The translations under genes were made by a program, and so were the position numbers. 64,000 bases of DNA from UBA1764 sp045616685. Lineage in GTDB: Bacteria > Bacillota > Clostridia > Peptostreptococcales > Anaerovoracaceae. The first letter of the stretch is position 1; every line of letters starts with the position of its first letter. Shown in pieces: positions 16,645 to 25,321 of this stretch. The notes beneath the pieces were generated by a model, which searched no databases, was not told the origin of the DNA, and saw only the letters and a program-made list of their open reading frames with translations. The stretch spans positions 25,125 through 89,124 of the forward strand of contig JAZLHF010000014.1 in the NCBI GenBank assembly GCA_045616685.1. Direction: 5' to 3'.

Positions 16645-18114
16645 TTATTCTGCTGTTTTAAGTGTATGAAGAAGTCTTTTGAAGTCTTCATCATCCCACA
16701 CTACTGGAACTGGATAAAGTGGATTTGCTTCTGCTTTTGCCCATTCAATAATCTGCGGAATATCTTCATCCTTGATCACATCAAAACCAGCAGGGATTTC
16801 CATCTTCTTTTTCATTTCATCCATCCAATCGATGAACCTAAGAGCCTTTTCCTGATTTGTAGCACCTTCCATGCCGCAAACATCAGCTAAATCTGCAAGC
16901 TTATCATAAACTGCAGGTCCGAACTGCCTCATTACGTGCGGAAGAATTACTGACATTGCAAGACCATGAGCTACTCCGTAAAGTCCACCAAGTGTGTGGC
17001 CTACGGCGTGAACATACCCTACGCAACCTCTTGTAAATGAACGACCTGCATAAAATGCAGCGAGCTGCATGTTTTGTCTAGCTTCAAGGTCGCTTCCATT
17101 CTGATATGCTTTATAAAGATTATCATAAATAAGCCTGACGGCTTTCTTTGAAAGATCTTTTTCAAGTGCTGTGCAATATGTCCAGTTTGTATAAGATTCA
17201 ACCGCGTGACATAATGCATCCATACCTGTTGTCGCAGTTACGAATGGAGGAAGAGCCATAGTAAGTTCTGGATCGAGTACAGCATACTTTGGTAAGATTG
17301 AAGGGTCATTGATAGATGCTTTGTGGTGTGTCTTAGAATCAGTAATTACTGCTGCTACTGTTGTTTCAGAACCAGTACCTGATGTTGTTGGTACAGCCCA
17401 GAACGGACAAATCTTCTTATGAACCTTAAGGAGTCCCTGAAGCTGTGCAATGCTCTTATTTGGATGTGCATTCTTTGATGCAATACCCTTTGCGCAATCC
17501 ATTGGAGAACCACCGCCGAATGCGATAAGTCCTTCGCAGTTATTTTCTTTAAATGCTTTGAACCCTGCCTCAACATTATCTGATGTTGGATTTGGCTGAA
17601 GTTCGCTAAATACTACATATTCAAGCCCAGCTTCGTCACAAGCATGCATAAGGCCATCAGGAATTCCGAGCCCTAAAAGTCCTTTATCAGTTACAAGAAG
17701 TACCTTTTTTACTCCCTTATCAAGAATCTGTTTTGGTAATTCTTTGATGCAACCAGGGCCTTCGATATACTCTGGCATTCTATAACCCATGAAATAGTTG
17801 CCGACTTTCATTACAGCCTGAAATACTCTGCAATAAACTTTACCCATAGTATTTTTCTCCTTTGTTAAATAATCTGGAATAGTGCCTGGTTGGCACATAG
17901 TAATAACATTAATTGGGCATACCTTTGCGCAGATTCCGCAACTGATGCAATTTGCATCTTTCTTCATCTGCACGTATGTATGTATATCTCCGTGATATGC
18001 TGGGCGTGTAAGTTCTAAGCAATCCATTGGGCAATTTTCAATGCAAACACTGCAACCGGCGCATGTAACAGAGTCAATATATGGCTTATCTTTTATTTTC
18101 TTTGCTTCGTCCAT
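16645..18114 (-). CDS. Ferredoxin-fused iron-containing alcohol dehydrogenase
   Basis: A fusion of about 489 residues. The first 60 or so residues hold two 4Fe-4S ferredoxin motifs (CAGCSVCIENCP and CISCGICAKVCP). From about residue 100 it is a group III iron-dependent alcohol dehydrogenase (GGGSPMDCAKGIA, PTTSGTGSETT, and metal ligands in GMDALCHAVESY, HAVGHTLGG and HGLAMSVILPH). It likely interconverts aldehydes and alcohols and could pass electrons to or from the AOR encoded upstream. The ATG at 18114 is chosen over 18129 because GGAGG, lying in the end of the MoaD-like gene, sits 7 bases ahead. Confidence 0.9.
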   Translation of the reverse strand: MDEAKKIKDKPYIDSVTCAGCSVCIENCPMDCLELTRPAYHGDIHTYVQMKKDANCISCGICAKVCPINVITMCQPGTIPDYLTKEKNTMGKVYCRVFQAVMKVGNYFMGYRMPEYIEGPGCIKELPKQILDKGVKKVLLVTDKGLLGLGIPDGLMHACDEAGLEYVVFSELQPNPTSDNVEAGFKAFKENNCEGLIAFGGGSPMDCAKGIASKNAHPNKSIAQLQGLLKVHKKICPFWAVPTTSGTGSETTVAAVITDSKTHHKASINDPSILPKYAVLDPELTMALPPFVTATTGMDALCHAVESYTNWTYCTALEKDLSKKAVRLIYDNLYKAYQNGSDLEARQNMQLAAFYAGRSFTRGCVGYVHAVGHTLGGLYGVAHGLAMSVILPHVMRQFGPAVYDKLADLADVCGMEGATNQEKALRFIDWMDEMKKKMEIPAGFDVIKDEDIPQIIEWAKAEANPLYPVPVVWDDEDFKRLLHTLKTAE

Positions 18115-18116
18115 AA

Positions 18117-18374
18117 CTAACCTCCACATACCGGGCTCATGAGTTGAACCTCATCACCATCTTTAAGTGCACAAGATTTTTTCTCTTGCTTTCCGTTAAC
18201 AATTATGATGCAACCATCAATATCCTTTGAAGTAATCTTTGTCGAAGGTTTAACTTCTTTTGCCTTCTGAAGAAGGATTGGATAAAGATCGCTTACAGCA
18301 TGAACGTTTTCTGCCTCAAATGATTTGATTCCTGTATCAAGTCTAAAGAGGCCAAATAATTTTACGCTAATCAT
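18117..18374 (-). CDS. MoaD/ThiS-like sulfur carrier
   Basis: An 85-residue beta-grasp protein ending in the expected di-glycine (MSPVCGG), which in this family is adenylated and thiocarboxylated to donate sulfur to molybdopterin. The start at 18374 follows GGAGG; a longer frame from 18395 would overlap the AOR gene. Being sandwiched between AOR and its alcohol dehydrogenase indicates a carrier for the AOR tungsto- or molybdopterin. Its E1 partner may be the ThiF/MoeB-like protein at 25.8 kb. Confidence 0.85.
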   Translation of the reverse strand: MISVKLFGLFRLDTGIKSFEAENVHAVSDLYPILLQKAKEVKPSTKITSKDIDGCIIIVNGKQEKKSCALKDGDEVQLMSPVCGG

Positions 18375-18384
18375 TTTTGCCTCC

Positions 18385-20313
18385 TTACTTAACATCTATC
18401 TTTAACTTACGAAGAGTTGCCTTTGTTGGAATGCCATTTGCATCCCAACCTCTTGCTTTATAGTATGTCCTCTTCATAGTTTCAAGAGGAACTTTTGTCT
18501 TAGGATTGTTTGGATCCTGAGGTGTATCTGTAAGCCTCTTTGGAAGAGTATCGATTGCACTTGATGCGCCGAACTTTGTGTTGACGTATCTTTCCATTGT
18601 GTAAGATCTTTCTCCTGTTCTTATGTACTTACCAAACGTCATTGGCATACCGAGTGCATACTTGAACATTCTCGTATGATGGAATACTGGCAAGTGAATT
18701 GCTAAAGCCGGAGCCGTTCTATTAATTGCTCGAAGCGCCCATCCGATATATGGAATAGCTTTGTTGCAAATTGATGTAATGCATCCGTTTGGCCTTGTAA
18801 TTAAGAATCCTGGGAAGAATGCATATGATGTAAATAAGCACTGTCCCGAAGCTGATATTGTTTCCATTAAATCTTGGAATAGCATTGTAAAGTCTGCCTT
18901 TGCATGTGGAGTTAATGGATTTGTATAAAGGCCTAAGCCTTCTACAATTACGAGGTAACCACCGTTAAGATGGCAACCCCCTCTATTTGCAACTGCATAT
19001 CCAAGTCCTTGACCTACTGCACGTCTTGGTTCGTATGCAGCAAGTTCCATACCTTTTGAATGAATAGCGAATTCGGTTCCACCATATTTTTCTGAGAGAC
19101 GTTTTGAACCATCTGCAAGTTCGTTTCCAATGCCACGCCTATGTGCGATATCATCCCAAACCTGAGAGATGTTATCTGTTTTTCCGAATTCAAGACCATT
19201 ATTCCAAAGGCCTTTTTCATTTGCTTCCATTGCCCATGCTAAAGTTGAAGAAGCTGAAATGGTATCCATTCCAAGTTCATCGATTTCATAGTTCCAGTCG
19301 AGAATCTTTTGCATATCATTATTTAAGATTCCGCCGCCTAAAAGCCCAAGGGTTTCGAGCTCTGGGCCCTTAACTTCTTTACCTTTAACATCAACTGTTC
19401 TTGCGCACTTGATAGGACAAGTTAAGCAACCTTTATTTACAATATTGAAATCTTCTGCAAGTGTTTCGCCGCAAACATCATTGAAGTCATCGTATGTACC
19501 GTATGTATAGTTCTTGGTTGAAAGCATTCCTCTCATCTGCATTGATGATACAAGGCCTGCTGTTCCAAGTCGTGGAAGCTGATTACCTGTAAGAGGATGA
19601 TCTTTTAAATACTTAAACCATTTTTTGCACCATGCGCTTGTCTTTTCTGGATTAGCAACACTTACTTGTTTTGTTCCACGAACTGTAATTGCCTTTAAGT
19701 TCTTCCATCCGAAAACTGCGCCAACACCGCCACGCCCAGAAACACGTTCATCTGAAATTACTGATGAATATAAAACAAGGTTTTCTCCAGCAGGACCAAT
19801 AACGACGTTTGCAAATTTCATTTGCTTGCCGTTTGGCATCTTGTGCTTTTCTTTCAATGCTTCCTGGACCTCTCCGGTTTTCATTCCCCAAAGATCGTCA
19901 GCGTTGTGCATCGTAAATTCGCCGTTATTAATTTCGAGCCATGAGCGTTCTGGACATTTACCTTTTAAGATTAGTGCATCAAGGCCAGCCTTCTTAAGAT
20001 AATATCCAAAACGACCACCACAGTTAGAAGAAGTTGTAATTCCTGTTTGTGGTGATAATGTTGAAATATTAAATCTGCTTGAACTTGGTGCGCCCGTGCC
20101 GGTAAGAGGTCCGGTAGAAATAATAATTAGATTTTCTTCTGAAAAAGCAGTTTCTTTACCAGTGAAGTTATCGGCCATAATTTTTGTGGCCATCGTTTTA
20201 CCGCCAATGTAAAGTTCACGATCTTTATCAGTCCACGGATATTCCGTGAGTTCCTGAGTTGAGAGGTTGTACATCACAACTCTGCCCATGTAACCTGAAT
20301 ATTTACTTTCCAT
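18385..20313 (-). CDS. Aldehyde:ferredoxin oxidoreductase (AOR family)
   Basis: Cytoplasmic tungsten (or molybdenum) bis-pterin enzyme of 642 residues that interconverts carboxylic acids and aldehydes with ferredoxin. The 4Fe-4S ligands are present as C296-x2-C299-x3-C303 (GCLTCPIKC) with the distant fourth Cys at about 492 (SGQCLF), matching the archaeal AOR spacing. Cofactor motifs GRGGVGAVFGWKNLKAI and AVANRGGCHLNGG are also seen. AAGGAGA precedes the ATG. It leads an operon with the MoaD-like carrier and the ferredoxin-alcohol dehydrogenase, together a possible acid-aldehyde-alcohol route. Confidence 0.92.
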   Translation of the reverse strand: MESKYSGYMGRVVMYNLSTQELTEYPWTDKDRELYIGGKTMATKIMADNFTGKETAFSEENLIIISTGPLTGTGAPSSSRFNISTLSPQTGITTSSNCGGRFGYYLKKAGLDALILKGKCPERSWLEINNGEFTMHNADDLWGMKTGEVQEALKEKHKMPNGKQMKFANVVIGPAGENLVLYSSVISDERVSGRGGVGAVFGWKNLKAITVRGTKQVSVANPEKTSAWCKKWFKYLKDHPLTGNQLPRLGTAGLVSSMQMRGMLSTKNYTYGTYDDFNDVCGETLAEDFNIVNKGCLTCPIKCARTVDVKGKEVKGPELETLGLLGGGILNNDMQKILDWNYEIDELGMDTISASSTLAWAMEANEKGLWNNGLEFGKTDNISQVWDDIAHRRGIGNELADGSKRLSEKYGGTEFAIHSKGMELAAYEPRRAVGQGLGYAVANRGGCHLNGGYLVIVEGLGLYTNPLTPHAKADFTMLFQDLMETISASGQCLFTSYAFFPGFLITRPNGCITSICNKAIPYIGWALRAINRTAPALAIHLPVFHHTRMFKYALGMPMTFGKYIRTGERSYTMERYVNTKFGASSAIDTLPKRLTDTPQDPNNPKTKVPLETMKRTYYKARGWDANGIPTKATLRKLKIDVK

Positions 20314-20383
20314 TAGACTTTCTCCTTATGCAGACTAAAGATACTTATACACAATAATTATAGCATATATATAATGTAAGATA

Positions 20384-20392
20384 TGTTATAAT
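20384..20392 (+). promoter_or_regulatory. Extended -10 promoter of the tRNA-Arg/tadA unit
   Basis: TGTTATAAT lies 24 bases ahead of the tRNA-Arg 5' end. A TATAAT reads the other way at 20362-20357 for the divergent AOR operon. Neither has a clear -35. Confidence 0.5.
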
Positions 20393-20416
20393 TATTAGGC
20401 AAACTATTTTAAGTAC

Positions 20417-20491
20417 ACTCCCGTAGTTAAATGGATATAACGGAGCTCTCCTAAAGCTTTGTTGGCGGTTCGATTCCGCCCGGGAGTACCA
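20417..20491 (+). tRNA. tRNA-Arg (anticodon CCT)
   Basis: A 75-base cloverleaf with encoded CCA. Acceptor ACTCCCG/CGGGAGT, D arm GTTA/TAAC, anticodon stem GAGCT/AGCTT with loop CTCCTAA (anticodon CCT, reads AGG), and T arm GGCGG-TTCGATT-CCGCC. It ends eight bases before the tadA start codon and is probably co-transcribed with it. Confidence 0.93.
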
Positions 20492-20499
20492 TTTTTGAT

Positions 20500-20910
20500 A
20501 TGACAAACGAAGAATTCATGAAAGAAGCACTCGCCGAAGCTCAAAAAGCCTATGAAAAGGCTGAAGTTCCGGTTGGCTGCATAATTGTAAAAGATGATGA
20601 AATCATAGCCAGAGCTCACAATACCGTGGAAACTGATAAGCATCCCCTGGCACACGCTGAAATCAAGGCAATTGACGAAGCTGTCAAGAAAATCGGATGG
20701 AGACTTAGCGGCTGTGATATGTACGTGACTTTAGAGCCTTGCGAAATGTGTAAGGGTGCCATCGCCTGGGCAAGACTTGATCACGTTTATGTAGGTACAG
20801 AAGCCCAAAAAGGCTCGGATTTTAAACCACAATTTGTCTTTGGCATATTGCGAGAAGAGTGCTACAATATAATAGTTAGATTTTTCAAAGAATTACGGAG
20901 GCACAAATGA
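20500..20910 (+). CDS. tadA: tRNA-specific adenosine deaminase
   Basis: Deaminates A34 to inosine in tRNA-Arg(ACG). The 136 residues include zinc ligands H52 (HAE motif, with E54 as the proton shuttle) and C81/C84 in LEPCEMC. The tail LRREC-type segment is replaced by ILREECYNIIVRFFKELRRHK. The start at 20500 has no ribosome site of its own; the only purine-rich stretch is GGGAG inside the tRNA-Arg acceptor arm 13 bases upstream. An alternative ATG exists at 20518. It overlaps the next gene by four bases (ATGA). Confidence 0.92.
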   Translation: MTNEEFMKEALAEAQKAYEKAEVPVGCIIVKDDEIIARAHNTVETDKHPLAHAEIKAIDEAVKKIGWRLSGCDMYVTLEPCEMCKGAIAWARLDHVYVGTEAQKGSDFKPQFVFGILREECYNIIVRFFKELRRHK

Positions 20911-21779
20911 AGAAACGCTGCATAATTCTTATCACAGTATTAGCTATGATCCTTGCATCTGCAACATCAGTATTTGCAGGTAGCTTAGAAGTTGTAAATA
21001 TTACTCCTAAAGATGGATCCAGTAACAGTCAGCCGCAGAACATGTGCGTTAAGCTCGAATTTAGCGAAAAGATGATTGGTGCTGCTGATATCGATAGTAA
21101 TGCTGGCAGATTCAAGATTACAGATTCAAACGGAAAAGAACAGGCATTCCAAATGGTATATAGCGACAAGTATCCAAACGAACTTTGGCTTGTACTTGAT
21201 GGAACACTTGAACAAAAGACAGAATATACAGTAACTATCGAAGCTGGCATTGTTTCTGCAAACGGTAATACCACCGCAGAATCTATAACATCAACTTTCG
21301 AAACAAGAAATACAAAGAACGACAGCCTTATCTCTACAATCATGATGCTCTTCATGATGGGCTTACTCTTCTTCTTCACAAGCAGAGCTGCCAAGAAGAA
21401 GGAAATGGAAAACGAAGTTCTTACTGTTGCTCAGGCAGAAAAATTAAATCCATATAAGATTGCTAAGGCAAAGGGCTGGAAGATTGAAGTTGCAGAAGAA
21501 TATGTAAGAAAAGAAAAAGAAAAGGCTAAAAAGGCTGAAGAAAAAGCTCTCGAAGATAAACGCAGAAGAGAACAGATTTCTGCAGAAGAAAGAGCAAAGA
21601 TTGAAGCCGAGGTTGACTCTGAAGAAAGACGTAATGGTTGGTTTAGAGTTCATACAAAAGGTAGCATGCTTGCACATGGTCTTGAATGCCCAAAGTCAAT
21701 AAAAAAGAAGAACGCTGCAAAGCGTAAAGCTGCTGAAGAACGTGCAAAAAAATATGCTAAGATGAAGAAAAAGAAATAG
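20907..21779 (+). CDS. Exported Ig-like domain protein with membrane anchor
   Basis: A protein of 290 residues. A signal peptide (MKKRCIILITVLAMILASATSVFAG) is followed by a SbsA/Big_5-like Ig domain at about 27-130 (PKDGSSNSQPQNMCVKLEFSE, TEYTVTIEAGIVSANGN). A transmembrane helix lies at about 140-160 (STIMMLFMMGLLFFFTS). A long Lys/Glu/Ala-rich cytoplasmic tail, largely coiled coil, follows. A plausible topology is an extracellular sensor or adhesive domain on a charged stalk. Translation is coupled to tadA through the ATGA overlap. Role unknown. Confidence 0.75.
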   Translation: MKKRCIILITVLAMILASATSVFAGSLEVVNITPKDGSSNSQPQNMCVKLEFSEKMIGAADIDSNAGRFKITDSNGKEQAFQMVYSDKYPNELWLVLDGTLEQKTEYTVTIEAGIVSANGNTTAESITSTFETRNTKNDSLISTIMMLFMMGLLFFFTSRAAKKKEMENEVLTVAQAEKLNPYKIAKAKGWKIEVAEEYVRKEKEKAKKAEEKALEDKRRREQISAEERAKIEAEVDSEERRNGWFRVHTKGSMLAHGLECPKSIKKKNAAKRKAAEERAKKYAKMKKKK

Positions 21780-21785
21780 AAATTA

Positions 21786-21818
21786 AAAGGGCTGTAGCAA
21801 ATGCTACAGCCTTTTTTT
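21786..21818. terminator. Bidirectional intrinsic terminator
   Basis: The stem GCTGTAGCA/TGCTACAGC with a two-base loop region, flanked by AAAAGG and CCTTTTTTT, lies between two convergent genes. Confidence 0.85.
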
Positions 21819-22299
21819 ATTCAACTTTGATTTCGCTTATGTCTTGTGCATAGTCGCCACTTACATTAGATGTGCAAGGAGCGAACCAAGGGCCATCTTT
21901 AAAGGTTTCACCATTCTTAGTGATTGCAAGAAGTACCCCTTCTTCAAAAAGGTCTCCCTCATATGTTGATTCATATCCATCAGTACAAATAATTTGTACA
22001 GTACTTCCAGTTACTGTAATCTGCACTGCATCAATTACATCGCTCATCCTGTAGCCAACATAAGTGTTCTCTGAAGCATTCCCTTTTGAATTAACTGATT
22101 TTGCAACTGCAGAATAAAGATTACATTCTTTCAATGTTTCGTTTGTAATCTCTGCTCCGCATATCTTAACTGTAAATTCTGGAACCGTAACATCTGTGAC
22201 TTCTGTTAAAATTTCAGCTGATTCTACTTCCTTCTTTCCACATGCTGACATTGAGAAAACCATTGCCAGTGCAAGAAGGATTACTAATAATTTTTTCAT
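21817..22299 (-). CDS. Lipoprotein with oxidoreductase molybdopterin-domain-like fold
   Basis: A lipoprotein of 160 residues (MKKLLVILLALAMVFSMSAC, lipobox Cys). The mature sequence (YVGYRMSDVIDAVQ ... VQIICTDGYESTYEGDLFEEG) resembles the small extracytoplasmic relatives of the sulfite-oxidase-type molybdopterin domain. That resemblance is by eye only and no cofactor ligand can be assigned. GGAGG lies ahead of the ATG. It is the last gene of the FecBCD-type operon, which suggests an accessory binding role in uptake. Confidence 0.6.
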   Translation of the reverse strand: MKKLLVILLALAMVFSMSACGKKEVESAEILTEVTDVTVPEFTVKICGAEITNETLKECNLYSAVAKSVNSKGNASENTYVGYRMSDVIDAVQITVTGSTVQIICTDGYESTYEGDLFEEGVLLAITKNGETFKDGPWFAPCTSNVSGDYAQDISEIKVE

Positions 22300-22309
22300 T
22301 ATTGCCTCC

Positions 22310-23086
22310 TCATAAACTTGGATAAATACATACCTTGCGATTAAATTCTTTAATATATCTAATTTTTAATTCTGATCCGTAAACTTCTTGCAAGCTTTCT
22401 TCTGTAATCAATTCGCTTGCTTCGCCAGTTTTAATGTTTCCCTTGCCGTCAAATAATGCAAGCTTGCTATCAAGCAGCATTGCGTGATTTGGATCATGAC
22501 TTGTTACGATAACTGCAAAGCCTTTTGCTGAAAGTCCTTTAATCATTCTTAACACTTTAAGTTGATTTGCATAATCAAGGTGGGCGGTTGGCTCATCAAA
22601 CAATATTGCTTTTGGCTTTGATACTATTGCACGAGCGATAGCTGTCTGCTGACGCTCGCCTCCGGAAAGCTGCATATAATTTCTGTCTGCCAAATCCAAT
22701 ATGCCCATTAATGCCAGAGCCTCGCGCACAGCAGCTTCTTCTGTTTTGCCTGGGTGCGAGAACAACGAAACATTAGATGCACATCCCATTAATACATATT
22801 CGCATACTGTATAGCCAAAAACTGCATTGTTGTTTTGGGGAACATAGCTAATTAATTTTGCGATGTCTTTTTCTTTCAGACTAGATATTTCTTTTCCATC
22901 AAGAAGAATACTTCCCTCATACCCGTTAAGAAGGCCTAGTAAACAGCCAAAGAGGGTAGTTTTACCTGCGCCATTCTTACCAAGAGCACAAAGAATTTCT
23001 CCTTCATTTAAACTTAAATTAATACTATTTAACACTGGTTGATCTTTTCTATATTCAAATTTAAGATTTTGGATTTGATAAATCAT
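22310..23086 (-). CDS. FecE-type ABC transporter ATPase
   Basis: Cytoplasmic ATPase of 258 residues. Walker A GKNGAGKTT at about 36-44, signature LSGGERQQTAIARA, Walker B AILFDEPTAHLDYAN and switch His in VTSHDPNH are present. It powers the FecCD-type permease encoded just upstream, whose stop it overlaps by one base. This ATPase class serves metal-chelate, cobalamin and some molybdate/tungstate importers. The neighbourhood favours an oxyanion here, but sequence alone does not decide. Confidence 0.9.
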   Translation of the reverse strand: MIYQIQNLKFEYRKDQPVLNSINLSLNEGEILCALGKNGAGKTTLFGCLLGLLNGYEGSILLDGKEISSLKEKDIAKLISYVPQNNNAVFGYTVCEYVLMGCASNVSLFSHPGKTEEAAVREALALMGILDLADRNYMQLSGGERQQTAIARAIVSKPKAILFDEPTAHLDYANQLKVLRMIKGLSAKGFAVIVTSHDPNHAMLLDSKLALFDGKGNIKTGEASELITEESLQEVYGSELKIRYIKEFNRKVCIYPSL

Positions 23087-24117
23087 TATAGTATCTCGTC
23101 CTTTCTCTTAAATAATAACCAGCAGAAGAACGGTGCCCCAACAATGCCTGTCATAATACTTACAGGCATTTCAGTTGTTCCAATAAGTCTTGTTAAAGTA
23201 TCAACGATTAGCATAAATATTGCCCCTATAAGGCAAGAGATTGGAAGAACTCTTCTGTTGGAAGCGCCAACTAAAAGTCTTGAAAAATGTGGTATTATAA
23301 GACCTACCCAGCCAATTGTACCGGCAAGACAAATTGACCCTGCAGTTAAAAGTGTTGAACAGATAATTGCGATAGTTCTGACAAGTTTAACATTTGTTCC
23401 AAGGCCACGTGCTTCTGTTTCGCCCATGGACATTAAATCTATCCACCATGACATGAGAATTAAAACAACCATTGGTGGAACTAAAATAATTAACATATTC
23501 ATTAAATCATCTGGACTAGCATAAGAAAAATCTCCCATAGTCCAATAAGTAATTGATGCAAGCTGAGTTGATGGATCTGCTGTGTATTTTATAAATCCTA
23601 AAATTGATGACATAAGTGAACTAATAATTATGCCCGCCAAAACAAGCATTATGTTTGATCTATTCTTCACCAACTTAGGAATAGCTGCAGTGCAAAGTAC
23701 CGCTAAGATTCCACCGACAAATGCGAAAGTGGAAATAAATGCAGATGATAGTCCGATTATTATTGCCAGAGCAGCCCCAATGCAAGCTCCTGATGATACA
23801 CCAAGAAAATCAGGCGATACTAATGGATTTTGAAATATACCTTGGTAAGTTGCCCCGGAAATAGAAAGTGCCGCACCAACAAAAATTGAAACCAAAATTC
23901 TTGGAAGCCTTAGTCCTAATACAACATTAACTGTCATAGGATCAACAACTTGATCTTGGAATGTTATTGCACGCACAATAATTGATAAACTATCTTTTGC
24001 ACTAACAGAATATTTACCAACACAAACAGAAAAAACAACAAGCACAAATAAAACTGCCGCTAATAAAAGTAAATTTACTGCAAGATTATTTTGTTTTCTT
24101 TCTGTTGTGAAATTCAT
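23086..24117 (-). CDS. FecCD-type ABC transporter permease
   Basis: Polytopic permease of 343 residues with about ten helices. Family landmarks are LGLRLPRILVSIFVGAALSISGATYQGIFQNPLVSPDFLG, GASNRRVLPISCLIGAIFMLIVDTLTR and EMPVSIMTGIVGAPFFCWLL. It overlaps the neighbouring genes by one base on each side, so the three core transporter genes are translated as a unit. Only one permease gene is present, so it would act as a homodimer as in BtuC and MolB. Confidence 0.92.
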   Translation of the reverse strand: MNFTTERKQNNLAVNLLLLAAVLFVLVVFSVCVGKYSVSAKDSLSIIVRAITFQDQVVDPMTVNVVLGLRLPRILVSIFVGAALSISGATYQGIFQNPLVSPDFLGVSSGACIGAALAIIIGLSSAFISTFAFVGGILAVLCTAAIPKLVKNRSNIMLVLAGIIISSLMSSILGFIKYTADPSTQLASITYWTMGDFSYASPDDLMNMLIILVPPMVVLILMSWWIDLMSMGETEARGLGTNVKLVRTIAIICSTLLTAGSICLAGTIGWVGLIIPHFSRLLVGASNRRVLPISCLIGAIFMLIVDTLTRLIGTTEMPVSIMTGIVGAPFFCWLLFKRKDEIL

Positions 24118-25160
24118 TATTTAAAATTATCCCAATCAAGTCCTAATTCTTCATCAAAGCATCTGCCGAACATGAAACGATAGTAGTCATCAACCTGATT
24201 TTCTAAATCTGCTATGCTCAAATATTCTGGATACATCTCATGAAGCATATACATAATCCCCAAAACGCATGAAAGACCTGGCATGTCCCAAGAGTCTAAA
24301 GTCGTTGGAATTTCATACATTTGTTTTGTTTTTACTGCGTTCATTGCGGACCATACTTTATCAGCTAAAATCTCTTCAAGTTTGTAGCTCTTGGCAGCTG
24401 AGCTGGTGCAGAAAATTACATCAGGGTTATACGTAAACACCTTTTCAGTGCCAATATCAATCCAGTTATGGTCATTACCTTCTTGTACTACAGAGATTCC
24501 TCCAGCTTTTTCAATCATCCAAGATTGAAGCATGTCGCTGCCGGCAACTCTTCCTGGGTCTCCGCCAAGAACCATTACAGTTTTCTTTTTTGAATCTGGA
24601 ATTTTTGAAACAATTTCATCTATGTAATCTAATTTTCCATTAAACCAATCGATTGCACGCGTTGCATTTTCAGAAACACCAAAATATGTTCCAAGAAGAT
24701 TTAATGTACTTATGACATCATCTGCATTTTCTACTGTGATGCAAATTACATCCACTCCTAATTTTTCTACAGCTTTTATCGTTTCAGAATCGTTTGATCT
24801 ATGGATTAATGCTGTTGGATTATATGATGCAAGTTTTTCTAAATCAACCGTGCCTTTACCAACTGTTCCTGCTGCAGCCAAATCTTCATTCGCATCTGTC
24901 CAAAAATGATTGCGCGTATTGACCGCTACCGTTCTATCTGCAATATCAAGCGCAACTAAAAAAGGGGTAGCAACAAAGTACACTGATGCAATTGTTGCAT
25001 CCTTTGCATCTGATCTAACGTCAAGGGTACGCCCAGCGCCATCAACCACTTGGCCAACTACTTCATAGTTCGGTTCTGTAGTCTTTCCGCATGATGCAGT
25101 CCCTGCCAAGAAACAAAAAATTAATATTATTGAAATTGTCTTTTTTAGAAATTTTGCCAT
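24117..25160 (-). CDS. FecB/MolA-type substrate-binding lipoprotein
   Basis: A lipoprotein of 347 residues (signal ISIILIFCFLAGTASC) with the two-lobe type III binding-protein fold (DGAGRTLDVRSDAKDATIASVY; NPTALIHRSNDSETIKAVEKLGVDV; YNPDVIFCTSSA). It presents the solute to the FecCD permease. Its ATG lies directly after a U-run at the end of a leader terminator, and the purines of the terminator 3' arm serve as the only visible ribosome site. Expression is therefore expected to depend on the upstream RNA switch. Confidence 0.88.
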   Translation of the reverse strand: MAKFLKKTISIILIFCFLAGTASCGKTTEPNYEVVGQVVDGAGRTLDVRSDAKDATIASVYFVATPFLVALDIADRTVAVNTRNHFWTDANEDLAAAGTVGKGTVDLEKLASYNPTALIHRSNDSETIKAVEKLGVDVICITVENADDVISTLNLLGTYFGVSENATRAIDWFNGKLDYIDEIVSKIPDSKKKTVMVLGGDPGRVAGSDMLQSWMIEKAGGISVVQEGNDHNWIDIGTEKVFTYNPDVIFCTSSAAKSYKLEEILADKVWSAMNAVKTKQMYEIPTTLDSWDMPGLSCVLGIMYMLHEMYPEYLSIADLENQVDDYYRFMFGRCFDEELGLDWDNFK

Positions 25161-25161
25161 A

Positions 25162-25320
25162 CAAAAAACTTTCTTCCGCGCATGCGAAAGAAAGTCAATT
25201 ATCCTGCATTATGCTACTTCTTTTCAAACGCGGAAGGCTGCAACGTTTCCCTTGCAACCCTGGCCAAGGATCCTAGAAAGCCGTGGGATTCAAGGCTCGA
25301 AGTAATTATTTAACTACTTG
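25162..25320 (-). ncRNA. Structured leader with terminator/antiterminator switch (candidate Moco/tungsten-cofactor riboswitch)
   Basis: Between a promoter at 25330-25322 and the binding-protein ATG lies a 150-base GC-rich leader. It ends in an intrinsic terminator with 12-bp arms (25195-25184 and 25179-25168) and U6. CTTCCGCG at 25236-25229, in the body of the leader, is perfectly complementary to CGCGGAAG at 25180-25173 in the terminator 3' arm. An antiterminator and the terminator therefore exclude each other. An outer helix ACTTC/GAAGT can close the upstream part. The gene context (AOR, MoaD- and MoeB-like proteins) suggests a molybdenum/tungsten cofactor ligand. The switch is seen directly; the riboswitch class is inferred. 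Confidence 0.6.
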
Positions 25321-25321
25321 T

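Noticed and set aside
20907..21779. Cytoplasmic coiled-coil protein without export
   Set aside because: A clear N-terminal signal peptide, an Ig-like domain and a later membrane helix argue for an exported, anchored protein.
25162..25320. Cobalamin riboswitch ahead of the FecBCD-type importer
   Set aside because: BtuCD-like importers often have one, but the conserved B12-box pattern was not seen and the neighbours are Mo/W-related.
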